A stretch of DNA of 64,000 nucleotides from NCBI GenBank assembly GCA_036362985.1, contig JAYGXS010000006.1, positions 9,160,590 to 9,224,589 on the forward strand. The letters run 5' to 3'. Within the stretch, counting starts at the first letter, position 1, and each line of letters starts with the position of its first letter. This document shows, piece by piece, positions 1 through 9,711 of the stretch. The notes beneath the pieces were generated by a model. It was not told the DNA's origin, made no database searches, and saw nothing but the letters and a program-made list of their open reading frames with translations. This DNA is from Ligula intestinalis. Taxonomy: Eukaryota; Platyhelminthes; Cestoda; Diphyllobothriidea; Diphyllobothriidae. Position numbers and translations under genes: made by a program.

Positions 1-1325
1 GGCTCCCATGGATATGCCTGCTTATCGATAGCTTCGAATTAAATCCTTTTTATAATTGGCATATCCATTCTACTCTAACGATACTACAATTCTGGCGTAA
101 CAGGAAAAATGTTGCTGACATGATTGGCACCATGTAGGCTAAAACACAATACTTTCGTTGATGTTAAGAAATAGGTAGCACAAGAAGCTGCGTATTGCAT
201 AATCTAAGCAGATTTCAAGAAGATGCTAAAAGGTGCGGTGTTGCAACTTATATGTGGAGACGAATGCTGCTAGTTAAATAACAAAAGGCATAATGAATTT
301 TTAGTTTGCTGGTCTCTTATCTCACGTTTCATCAGTAGAGGGTAGGGACCGGATCCGTGGGCATTCCTTCTTTGCAGTCACCGGTCATGTGGGAGTTTTA
401 AGGTTTAAACCAATCCCCCCCACCAAAACAAGGGCACTCCCATGTACGGTACAGATCATGTTTCAATTAGGGCATCATATTTATTCTTGAATGCGGCAAC
501 AGCATATTGCATTCAGTTGGTGCAGAGTGTCACAATTGCCTCAAAATTTTGCTCAGTCAACACGAATTTGACATTTAATCCGGCAAGAGTATGGGCCCTC
601 GAGACCCTGTTTATTTCAAATGTACTGCTAGCGTTTCCTATGTGTTAAACCACAGATGAATTTCCACTGACACATCAACTACGTGATTTCACCATTAAGG
701 AAACGTTTACAGCAAAGAAGTCCTCAAAAATAATTTTGCTGTCCATTAACGCGACTGCAACATCTTTCAACATACTTCTCATCCCGTCCTCAAGGGGACG
801 GTTGCACGTGAATCACCAGCTAACTGTCTACGTGGTGTCCAGTGCTGTAACGCAATATCTGTTGATAATCCACCATCGAGCAGTCAAAGCTGGTGACTTG
901 AGTTGCTTTTATAAACAGCTAAGTCATCATAAGCTCACTCGAGTATCAAGTCATTTTTCTCCACAGGATGAAATAATGGAAATAAGTTGTAGAAATAACC
1001 AACAGATGGCTTATTATGGTTGCCTGAAAACATAACATAAGTAGTTTTTTGAAGGAAAGACACTGCTTTTTATATCAAACGGAATTTCGGCACAGTTTTC
1101 GCTGATGCATAAGTAAAATGAACATATTAACGCAGGGTAAAGCGCAAATGCTTTTATAATGCAATAGTTGAGATCCAAAAATATTTAACCGACCACAAAG
1201 CATCGTGTTCGGTAATCATTTTCACCGAATTTTAATCCCAACGTCCTCACGAGTAAAAAAGGCTTGTAACCAAGATTATTTACTATAGCAATACAGTCAC
1301 CCTTAGTACTAACTCCTGGCAAATA
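1..1325. other. No gene seen
   Basis: AT-rich sequence with only short unsupported frames (for example 442-648 and 736-1035 on plus). I see no signal peptide, domain motif or paired splice sites. A short GC-richer patch with a C run sits near 330-440. Confidence 0.5.
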
Positions 1326-1989
1326 TTACCTAACAAATAAAGAAGTCGAGAATTTGAGAAACAAGAACAAATTTATTAATAGAATCACAGGGGGTTGGGA
1401 GGTCCTTAAGATATGCTTAATGTATTTTGACTTTATCTGACGCCGTGCTGCCGCGGAAATCGCTGCAGCATCGGCGTGAGACCAACAGCCGTGCTTCCCT
1501 TCTTTTTCGGTCCGCCACCGCTCAGTGCTCGCTTCTGGGCCTTTACGGCCAGGGGATTCACTCATTCTTTCCTTCTTTTGAAATCTGGCCAAGCAGGTTT
1601 GGCAATCTGTCAGCACTCCTGCCTCAATGCCTCATTTAGGGCTTTTTATTTTGCCATTTCATGCAATCCATCCAGTGAAGAATGTGAGAGTGGCACTTCT
1701 GCATTCAACTCCAGACGGAAAGCACTTTTGCGGATGCCAAGGTGAAGTGGTTCAAACTTCGGTCACTGAGGACAGGCGGCGCCGTGCATGGCAAATTGCA
1801 CAGATCACTGCCTGGCCGATTTCCCTGTGGATCCCCGGGTGCAGAGTCGTAGTTTGTTTCTTTAAGGAAAGGTTTCATCTTGGTACATGGGTGATGGACC
1901 GAGTTGACGAAGGCGGCAAACTAGAAGAGTGCCATGTGGACGACTGCAGTTCATCAACGCGACAGCACGGCATCTGTGTTTCGTTTTAG
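1326..1989. other. GC-richer segment open on both strands, function unknown
   Basis: This patch is clearly GC-richer than its surroundings. It stays open in several frames: minus 1616-1326 (96 codons), plus 1427-1639, plus 1476-1745 and plus 1627-1989 (120 codons). The minus frame is rich in Lys, Arg and Ala and its lower-coordinate end runs into AT-rich DNA. I recognise no domain in any frame, and none has a convincing promoter or splice context. It could be an old processed pseudogene or a transposon fragment; chance openness caused by base composition is equally possible. Confidence 0.25.
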
Positions 1990-4530
1990 AGCGCTGGGTC
2001 GGGTCATTTTCGGGTTTGTCAGCTTTTATCATCCATATTCTTGATCCAGACCAGATCCAGCGCAAATGCCCTTAGCACTGCGCTTGGCTGTGGCATTTGT
2101 AGCTCGTGCAGTTTAAAATATCCATGCATACGCCGGCTCGGCCACTGTGATTGGATGCTTTTGCCGAGTATCGATTAGAAATCCGGGAGTCTAGAAATTT
2201 CCCGTTTTAATGAAAAATGGTTATTGTGAAGAAAGTACATATTTTAAGAGACAATTGTACCCTTTAACATTACTCATCGTAAGTAAGTGTTTCAGTTATC
2301 ATTATTTGCACTAAAAGGCTTAATATTATCGTATTTGGTTAGAAAAGTGCAACAAAGGTGCAACAACTTGAGGCCTAGTTTGAGTAAAACCTGTCTAGCA
2401 CGTCATACTAGTAATCAGATGCCCAAAAGAGAGAGGGAAATTTATCTGAGGCATTAGCTCTGTTGTCAAGCTTTTTGAGAAGCATGAGCCTACTGGTCTT
2501 GTGCGTTTCTTGTGCACTTTTGGTGCATGTATTTACCTATGAAGCAGCTCCTAGATAAGCGTGAATGTAAGCGTTAACGCTCATGCAATCCCTCAAAAAT
2601 CCTTTTCAAAGGCATAAGTAAACAACCTACTAATCAAATTGGCTGTGCTTGTCACAAATAAAGCTTTAATAACTATCTTTAATGTGCTGTCTCTGGGTAG
2701 AAACCTTCGGCAGGTCGGATGTTTAATGCAGGAGCAAGGTGCGTTTTCGACTGCCCGAGTTTTGCAAGTAAGATTCCTTTTACCTGTGTAGTATGCAGCG
2801 CACTCGGACAACATTTGCGCTGCTGACGCGTGTGACTGTTGGACGTGTAGTCCCAACATAAATGTTGCTGCATTTCTGTTTTAAAATGGGTATTCGCGAA
2901 TTCGCCCTGCCTCCTTTGTTAGTGGCAACTTTCTAAACCGAAGTAGAAAGTGATTTGCACGTCTGCAGCCGATGATTTAAATGACCAAATATATGTTTTT
3001 AGCAATATAGGGGATGACAAAACTTAAATGGGTATTTGCAGCACGTTGACATGTTACAATAAGAATTTAATAATCAAATGTGACATTACACGTGGCGTTT
3101 CAGAAGCTTATAAGTTAACTGTAAGCTGATCGTAAAGAAGAAGATTTGCGTGGCTGACTTATCAGTTTTTTAGTTTAAAATCATGCGATAGAGGGTGTGG
3201 CACACAAGTGGACCTCGTAGTTCATCCGAGCTAAAAATTAGTGCTTATCATTTTATCCAAGTCTCAGCATCAATCTCTACGTATGAGTTTCAACCTCTCA
3301 CCAGCTGTCAAATTCTTGAAATCTACCGGAATTATACAACAAAGTATTTGCTTGCATTGCGTATTGCTTACTAACCACTGAAAATAGTGTGGATTTTTAG
3401 CCAACGCGGTAAAAATCACGTCAGTGATTTAATGTGAGTTAACTTTACGGAATATATCAGGACACCCTCTTATGATTAACATAATCAGGACGTTTTCCTA
3501 TATGCGAAAATTCCACCTGCTGAAAATGTGGCAGTAGGTATTTGCAAAATTATTTATCGTGGACAAAGCCGCCTCTCCAGCAAGTCCTACCATCGACAGA
3601 TTATAAGAAGCAGGAGAAAGAGGAAGCAAAATCGCCTACACCAGTCATTCTCTTTGCCTCTGTGTGCGCACATGTTAGATTTGATTTTGAATCTTTATTT
3701 AAATAACAGTTGGTAGCCGTTCTTGACTAGATAGCACTACCTTGAGAAGACAAGGAATGTGAACACAGCGAATGTAACGAAAACATTTTGGACTTCTACC
3801 TTCGCACTCATTTAATTTTCTGGTCGACTCGTACGGTAGCTTACATAAGGGTATAGTTGCCACGTTTTCTGGTCACGCAATCAGTCAAAAAACACGTGAA
3901 TTTTGCGAGTCCAGGTGTATGGGATCTTTCGAGAATACGGGATGTTGACTTACGAACTGTGTATGGATGCACAAAAAATGCAAACGACGGCACTAATCTA
4001 TAAACAGCTTGAATGGATTTATATCTTGCTGTGAACATATTTAAATTTCGAGGATAGCAATCAGCGACAAATAATTACTCTAAAGTTTACTAAACGGAGA
4101 TTGTGCATATGAGTAGCTCTGCCTCTCACCTTTTCTGTATACAGTTTAAGCTACCAAGATTCTGGCCGTAACCCATACCTGAGTCCGCAGTATTGATATA
4201 TGGTGTCGCAGGAAAAGGGAATATATCAGAATAGAGTAGCACATATACTTAGAGAGATAAATTTGCATCCCTACAATAATGACATAAGAGACTGGCTGCG
4301 TCGAATACAACCATTTCGCCTATCCTCTTAAGAAGAAAAATGTATATTTGACGCAGCATGCTCTCATATTAAGCTAACTGGGCGCGATTACTGAGAGAAT
4401 ACCAGTTACGTAAAGAAGAATAAAAAAGACCAAGTTAATTGACTGATTTCGAAATAGGGCATTACAATTGATGACGTAAGTGTTCGTGCTCATGCACAAA
4501 ACCCATCTCCAAGCTTTTGTCGATCTTCTG
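1990..4530. other. No gene seen
   Basis: AT-rich intergenic-type DNA. Short frames such as 2593-2859 (minus), 3528-3716 (plus) and 3841-4038 (minus) show no motif and no supporting splice context. Confidence 0.5.
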
Positions 4531-4539
4531 ATAGCCCCC

Positions 4540-4800
4540 AGTTCCAATCCTCACGCCTAGCGTGCGGTGGTATGGAGTGGACAAATAAACACTTATGCAG
4601 AAGAATATAACCAACAAAGGCAATTGAGACCAGGATGACTATTTCTGGCTTATTAGCCGTCATCAGCTAGCCACATCAACTCAGGTATTTTCCAAGAAAT
4701 TGATGGCCCGTGACCTTGTTAGTTAGAAGTTCAACGATCTAACCTCTGCGCCAAGGGCTCGCTGGCTTGTCGTTCTTTGATCAGGAATAGACGCTGACAG
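4540..4800. repeat. Dispersed-repeat-like patch
   Basis: Around 4640-4670 the text reads ctggcttattagccgtcatc, very close to ctagcttcttagccgtcgtc at about 21729-21748. The core gccgtcatcagc recurs near 37200. The three places look like fragments of one dispersed repeat family. Boundaries cannot be set by eye and no coding content was recognised. Confidence 0.4.
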
Positions 4801-5289
4801 ATCAGCGTACCTTGGTTGGTCGTAGGATACACTCGCCCCACCGTTATACTTTTGAGGTCCAAACTCGAGCTACGCCGCAAGGTATCTAACAATTATATAG
4901 TCAAAAATATGGAAGAAAACCATAGTATCGTACTCCGAACGTTGCTGTTAACCAATTTGTTGCTAGCGCGCCTGATGATCGCGTCAGTAAGAGCGCAACT
5001 AGAGGAAAGGATATGACTTCGGAAATCAATCGGACGCTGGGTTTGCTTTTAAAGGCGTACGCTTGCACACCATTTCCTTCACTTTCAGGCTGCTACCCAC
5101 ACACAATATTTGCGGATAAAACGTATTTGAAAAAACTTTGAAACGCCTCAGTCGTTGTGGATTTCGTGATTTCAGCCAAACCAGTGCAAGGAAACGCAAT
5201 AGAGGTTTGATGCCTCAGGAGATATTTGAGTATTGTCAACTTAGGATGAGAATATTAGCAGAAGTCCTTTTCTGCTACTGTTTGCTACT

Positions 5290-5365
5290 CATGTCTCTGA
5301 TGATGAATCGGTGACGGATCTCGAAACGTCAGGCGACTAAACGTATTTTCCCAGCTATCGAGTCT
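5290..5365 (+). repeat. Hammerhead-like core motif in a repeat tail
   Basis: The stretch contains ctgatga, a 19-nt spacer, then cgaaacgtcaggcga. The order CUGAUGA ... GAAA matches the conserved core of hammerhead ribozymes. The bases just upstream (tgtct) can pair with aggcg just after the putative GUC cleavage triplet, giving a short stem I with wobbles. Stem II in the spacer is weak and stem III is essentially absent, so activity is doubtful. Related degenerate text followed by a ...cccagc word occurs at 39780-39830 and 44035-44090, and a shorter version at 53528-53555. This argues for a dispersed element tail. Confidence 0.3.
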
Positions 5366-5389
5366 TCCCTTTCTTGACGGGAGCATTGT

Positions 5390-6252
5390 TTATGAAAACT
5401 CGCTTACTTGCGTCTCAGAGTTGTAACAGCGTCCAGTATTACGCGGTATTTTATACGCAGCCGAATTAAAACATACATATGCATTTAAGGAGCATTAAGT
5501 TATCACTAAGCACGCAACAATTGAAAATGATCTAAAGAAACTAAGTGAATGGAATATTCAAGGGAAAATGCCATTCTTACAAACGAAATGTCATCGCTCG
5601 ATTTTTGGGGCACATATACTTCCTGCAATAACGTTCAATGCCCGGGAAATATAAATGTTGACGACGTCGTTATCGGCTACTTAATAAGTACAAAAAGTAA
5701 TATGTATTTTGTGTATGTGTTAAAAGCGTATTGCAACTGTATACAGTAGATGCATACTGCTTAAGTAGTCTCTTTTTCAGAATATGCTTTCTGCAGATGG
5801 TCTGAAATAATACCATTCAAAGGCACCTGCTCACCGTGACTGAAGTCTCTTCAAGTTACGCTGCACCTTAATAAGTGTCCCAATTCTAGTTTACTAATTT
5901 GTTGAAAATGGAAAAAAGTGGTTTAGAAATAAACGATGTTCGTTCGTTTTGGATGCTTAAAGACGAATTGGAAGCCAGAATTTTGAAATTTTTGCAAATC
6001 TTTTTTTATACCGGGCATCGTGCGGTTGGAGGTCACATTGGATTACACTAAGCTTATAAACCAAAGCATTGGCGGCTACCATCAGGTTACAAAAACCACT
6101 TCTATTTCTACCGAAAATCTTCGTACAAGATCCGCTTTCCACATATCCAAAGATAAAATACCTACTTCATCCCTCTCCTTCTCTCATCCCCTTGACCGCC
6201 TCTCTCAAATTCCTGGGTACGCTTGTCATATTTTTAATGTATGCCGTCACAG
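5390..6252. other. No gene confirmed; CT-rich tract upstream of an exon-like piece
   Basis: No recognisable gene. A pyrimidine-rich tract at about 6160-6220 and the acceptor-like tag at 6240-6252 lead into the exon-like segment at 6253. Frames here (6020-6352 and 6069-6296, plus) have no motif I know. Confidence 0.35.
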
Positions 6253-6344
6253 GGGCTGCTGCAAGTATATGCCTAGGAAAACCTATGAGAGCTTAGAGAC
6301 GGCGTGGCAGTACTCTAAGACAAACGGGCTCCGTCGGTCCGCAA
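6253..6344 (+). CDS. Exon-like segment, unknown protein
   Basis: The segment is bounded by a good acceptor (gccgtcacag) and a strong donor (gcaa then gtgagt at 6345). It is open throughout in the frame starting at 6254. The 30 complete codons are GC-richer than the flanks; the peptide begins GCCKYMPRKTYES and ends with TNGLRRSA. It starts with one nucleotide of a split codon and ends with one. I found no partner exon upstream or downstream and do not recognise the peptide. It may be an internal exon of a gene whose other exons I missed, or a chance pairing of splice signals. Confidence 0.3.
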
Positions 6345-6453
6345 GTGAGTAAATTGTCCTAAAAACGTAATTGCGGTGTTTGTGTCACGCAGGTATCTCC
6401 AAAATATGTCATGCAGATTTAATAATGGGTTGATATGTGATAGATTTAGGAGA

Positions 6454-6823
6454 TGATAGAGAAGTCTTGGAGAACCAAAAAAGGAGAAGATTATATTCTG
6501 TACAGAACATGTAGGAGAATAGATAATAGAAAAGTGGTTGACTCGGCCTGGCGTTGAGTTCGACCATCAGGAAAGTGAGAGAACACTGCAGTGTCACGTC
6601 CGGTGCGTACCGGGGCGAAAGGCCGAGTGAGTTCTGCCTTGCTTGTTGGATGGACTTAGCGTGAATTTGCCGCCAACCAAGTGGACAGGCGGTCATCGAT
6701 TGACTGGCGCTCGTGCAATGCTTGCTGCGGCGAGATGGGGGGAACGTACGGCTTCTGGCAGCGGTTGCTGTGTGAGCTGCGAACAAAGGCAGACAGCGTG
6801 AGTCAACAGCAACAGGCTCCCAC
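6454..6823 (-). repeat. 370-bp direct repeat, copy 1 (possible 3' LTR)
   Basis: It is about 85-90% identical by eye to 7912-8282 and in the same orientation. Read on minus, both copies start at (T)GTGGGAGC and end at CTCTATCA, so each is TG...CA bounded as LTRs are. Each holds a tacagaatataacc TATA-like stretch near its minus-strand end. On minus, a GTGGGGGGCAC purine-rich run lies just ahead of this copy, as a polypurine tract would. No target-site duplication was found. Confidence 0.45.
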
Positions 6824-7346
6824 AGTGCCCCCCACGGCAAGACCGAAGGCGGTGGTACTGGACGCCGAAGGCAGGATCGAAGCCAACGCTGGAAAAAGAA
6901 AAGGAAACAAACGAAGGGAGATTAGTAAAATATAGAGTAGGAGGTACGTACCAACGATAAAGTTTGAGGTGTTGGTGTTGATGTAGCTGGCTTATGGGAG
7001 CCTGGTTGATGGGACGGTTTTGACTCGCATGTGTTTCCGTGCTGTCATGCGTGAGTCGTGTAGGAGATTGGGCATCTCGATTACGTGTGAGAGAGCCATG
7101 TTGGCTGCGTTGAACTTCGACGGCAAATCCGTATGCCATGTCAGTGTTGGTTGTGTTGAAGGAGAAAGCAATACCATTGGCTGTAGAAGAAGGAACAGAG
7201 TTTGGAAAGGAGTTGAGAACATGGACACCCGAGCAAGAACACCTCTTCAGGATGGGGATAGAACAAAAGCCCGGGTCGACGGGCTGTGAGCAATTGAGCA
7301 TCTTCCTCTTGCTTCGCGACAGGGTGTCGGTGATGTAGTTCGCCAT
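6693..7346 (-). CDS. Minus-strand open frame, possible gag remnant
   Basis: This 217-codon frame begins with an ATG (MANYITDTLSRSKRK) about 75 nt downstream of the primer-binding-like segment on the same strand, which is where a gag frame would start. It runs into the 370-bp repeat at its end, so the C-terminal part is repeat-derived. I see no CCHC zinc knuckle or other gag signature. The frame is low in hydrophobic blocks and rich in Ser, Pro, Gln and His. The assignment rests on position only; it could be a chance frame in a GC-rich stretch. Confidence 0.2.
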   Translation of the reverse strand: MANYITDTLSRSKRKMLNCSQPVDPGFCSIPILKRCSCSGVHVLNSFPNSVPSSTANGIAFSFNTTNTDMAYGFAVEVQRSQHGSLTRNRDAQSPTRLTHDSTETHASQNRPINQAPISQLHQHQHLKLYRWYVPPTLYFTNLPSFVSFSFSSVGFDPAFGVQYHRLRSCRGGHCGSLLLLTHAVCLCSQLTQQPLPEAVRSPHLAAASIARAPVNR

Positions 7347-7418
7347 TTTGCGGTCACAGGTGTGACACAGAAAAAAATCAGATGATGTCGAGCGAGGTTG
7401 GATGTTGAATGAGCTCAG

Positions 7419-7461
7419 CCAGACCAGGAGGTTGCGTGTTCATATCACGTCGGGGTCGCCA
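7419..7461. promoter_or_regulatory. tRNA-Trp 3'-half match (primer-binding-site-like)
   Basis: On plus this reads as the 3' half of a eukaryotic tRNA-Trp, from the CCA anticodon to the terminal CCA, with about four differences in 43 nt against the consensus as I recall it. The T-loop part ttgcgtgttcatatcacg and the acceptor end cggggtcgcca are the clearest. Read on minus it starts TGGCGACCCCGACGTG, the form of an LTR-element primer-binding site for tRNA-Trp. The match is much longer than the usual 18 nt. Upstream of the anticodon there is no match to the 5' half. Confidence 0.6.
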
Positions 7462-7806
7462 TTATCACAAAGGTGTTAAGGCTAAGCCGGTTGAACCCTA
7501 ACTTCTGCGATCTTCCAGGCCCCGGTTCCTTAAGAGATTTAAGTTAAGAAAGACAATCGATGATGCCATCCCACGCTAAGAACACGTCAAGCCAAGCCGC
7601 GTCGTATACCCTGAATATGCGAAAACGACTACGTACCCCGTTAATGAAGAAGACCAATAGATAGGAAACGTCCGCTGTTTGAACAATATGCAAACGAGTT
7701 AAAGTGAAGCGGGAAACGGTTGTGCTATAACATCAACAAAAGGTTCTAAATGCAAGTTACAGAAACGCATGATGGCAAGAGTTAGTCTAGACAGTTATTC
7801 AAATGA

Positions 7807-7914
7807 AAATATGGCCGATTTGTACATGCGTATAAGTTTGGCAAAGGGCTTACAAATGCAAATATGGCCAAGTTGTAAATGCGTACAAGTTTGGCAAATG
7901 GCTACCACAAAATG
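7807..7914. repeat. Tandem duplication of ~54 bp
   Basis: Two adjacent units share aatatggcc, then atgcgta(t/c)aagtttggcaaa and ggct. The first is 7807-7859 and the second 7861-7914. The second unit abuts the 370-bp repeat at 7912. It looks like a local slippage or element-end duplication. Confidence 0.7.
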
Positions 7915-8282
7915 ATAGAGAAGTCTTAGAGAACCAAAATAGGAGAAGGTTATATTCTGTACAGAACATGTAGGAGAATAGATAGTAGAAAGGTGGTTGA
8001 CTTGGCCTGGCGTTGAGTTTGACCATCACGAACGTGAGAGAACACTGAAGTGTCGTGTCCGTCTCGAGCCGAAGCGGAAGGCCGAGTGAGTTACGCCCTG
8101 CTTGTTGTATGGGCTTTGTGTGAATTTGCAGCCAGCCAGGTGGCCAGGCGGTCATCGATTGGCTGGCGCTCGTGCAATGCTTGCTGCGACGAGAAGGGGG
8201 GAACGTACGGCTTCTGGCAGCGGTTGCCGTGTGCGCTGCGAACAAAGGCAGACAGCGTGAGTCAACTGCGGCAAGCTCCCAC
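7912..8282 (-). repeat. 370-bp direct repeat, copy 2 (possible 5' LTR)
   Basis: Partner of 6454-6823. Shared landmarks on plus include gtacagaacatgtaggagaa, tggcgctcgtgcaatgcttg and acgtacggcttctggcagcg. On minus it would be the upstream LTR of the unit. The base directly before TGGGAGC differs from copy 1 (ACG versus CTG). No canonical primer site follows its CA end directly. Confidence 0.45.
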
Positions 8283-8289
8283 GTATGTG

Positions 8290-9024
8290 CGACGAGGACA
8301 CGTTTAGCACAAAGAATTTCATAGCCATCCCTGCTTATGAGGTAGTCAAATCACACATGAATATACAAAGAAACTGCATTACAGTTATGTGGAGCGTGTT
8401 GAAGACGCGGAGACACAACTTAAAACAGCATCGCCATGGCACATAGCAGAAGAATAATAAGAAATAAATCCATAATTAGATTTAGAAGGCCATTTTGCAA
8501 AGGTATTTTAGTGACTTGAAAGGCTTAAAGCTAGAAGCCGGAATCGTCATACACAGACGAGTAATTGAATACCAATTTCAATATTTATTCAAGGTATTTG
8601 TTTTCAGTTGAAATACATGCACCCGTATTTTAAATGCTGGAGTAAAGGTTGCAGCCAGTTAGGTAATCGTTGGCCATACCAAGTAAAGATCTTGCACGAG
8701 ATTCTTTTGTGCACAACAAACCTGTTTCCTTAATCGGATTGCGGTTGCTTCTGCTGTTGCCAGCAGACGTTGACCCAGGGACTTTGGGTAGTTTGGTGGG
8801 ACCTTGTAAATTACCTTAAATGCTTCGCTTGGGTCCACACGATGTCTGGTATTTAGCGCATCACAATAATTTCCAGCCTATCAGGTTGTTTACAGGGAAA
8901 AAAGGAATAGGTTGAAACATCAATCCCCATCCCAGGCTTCAGCCATAGTCGGAGTCGGCATATGGACCGTTGTGCCGATTGGACATTCCTGTTGATAGAT
9001 AGATTAAATATTTATGCTTACATA
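8290..9024. other. No gene seen
   Basis: AT-rich DNA between the LTR-like repeat and the tRNA-like array. No motif, no supported frame. Confidence 0.5.
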
Positions 9025-9085
9025 TTTATTAAGTTGGTTTGGCAGATTTGCTTAATTTGAGTTGACCCAAGTGTGAACAACTCTA

Positions 9086-9166
9086 GGCGGTTAGCGGGAT
9101 TCGAACCCATGCATCAGAGAAAGCCATTGACCGAGGCTAATTCTCTACCGCTTAGCTACAAACGCC
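9086..9166 (-). tRNA. tRNA-like sequence 1 (probably a pseudogene)
   Basis: On minus it reads GGCGTTTGTAGCTAAGCGG... and ends ...CCCGCTAACCGCC. There is a good A box (TAGCTAAGCGGTAGAG) and an intact B box (GGTTCGAATCC). Acceptor ends pair at six of seven positions. The anticodon arm is imperfect: AGCC/GGCT pairs around a loop with no U at position 33, so the amino acid cannot be trusted (loop would read GTC). No CCA is encoded. Because it sits in a tandem repeat, it is more likely a Pol III-derived repeat core than a working tRNA gene. Confidence 0.5.
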
Positions 9167-9381
9167 ACTTCACGTCATGACATTGATCACAATTGAATCG
9201 ATATTACCCGCTCAACTTTACGCTCATTTGGAATCCAACAATCTGGGGCAAGTTGACTGCCAAAGCAGGATTTCGTAAGCCACCATCTAGAATCCACCAG
9301 AATGACTACCACGCTTACTTAATTATTAAGTTGGTTTGGCAGATTTGCTTAATTTGAGTTGACGCAAGTGTAAAAATCTCT

Positions 9382-9463
9382 ATGCGTTTGGCGGGATTTG
9401 AACACGCGCATCAGAGACAGCCTTTGCCGGAGGCTAAGGCTCTACCGCTAAGCGACATACGCC
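9382..9463 (-). tRNA. tRNA-like sequence 2 (probably a pseudogene)
   Basis: This is the second unit's counterpart of 9086-9166, also on minus. The A box is tcgcttagcggtagag. The B box is GTTCAAATCC, close to consensus. The anticodon stem is better than in unit 1 (AGCCT/AGGCT, five pairs), with a loop reading CCGGCAA. Acceptor pairing is partial. The two copies differ at many positions across the tRNA-like part, so neither looks selected as a tRNA. Confidence 0.45.
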
Positions 9464-9711
9464 CGCTTCACGCCATGAGATTTATCCCAATTGGATCGAT
9501 TTTAACCGCTCAACTTTTCGCTCATATGTATTCCACCAATACGGGAGCAAGTTGACTACCCAAGCAGGATTTCCTAAGCATTTACCTGGAATCCACCAGA
9601 ATAAATACTGAACTGACTTAATAATTATGTTGGTTTTGTAGATTTGCTTAATGCGTGTTGACCCATTCGTAAAAAACTTTAGGCTTTCATCGTACGCTTT
9701 GGCCCTGAGAA

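Larger units (their letters stand above)
6454..8282 (-). mobile_element. Decayed LTR-retrotransposon-like unit
   Basis: Two 370-bp direct repeats (7912-8282 and 6454-6823) flank about 1.1 kb. Inside lies a segment complementary to the 3' end of tRNA-Trp (7419-7461) and a minus-strand open frame (7346-6693). tRNA-Trp priming is established for the CsRn1 clade of Ty3/gypsy elements in flatworms, so I infer a relic of that type. Against a simple reading, the primer-site match lies about 450 bp inside the outer repeat instead of next to it. No protease, RT, RNase H or integrase remains. It may be a nested or rearranged remnant, or a solo-LTR pair of another family with an older element inside. 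Confidence 0.4.
9025..9690. repeat. Tandem array, ~298-bp unit with tRNA-like core
   Basis: The opening words of the unit (attaagttggtttggcagat) occur at about 9028 and 9325, and a diverged form at about 9624. This gives two full units and a truncated third. Each full unit carries a tRNA-like sequence on minus, followed by a shared tail (aaccgctcaac, gcaagttgact, aagcaggattt, aatccaccagaat). The layout suits a tRNA-derived SINE or satellite caught in tandem. The third unit breaks off near 9690 where another repeat family begins. Confidence 0.75.

Noticed and set aside
9086..9463. Functional tRNA genes
   Set aside because: No U at position 33, mismatched stems and different anticodon-loop sequences in tandem units indicate tRNA-derived repeat cores.
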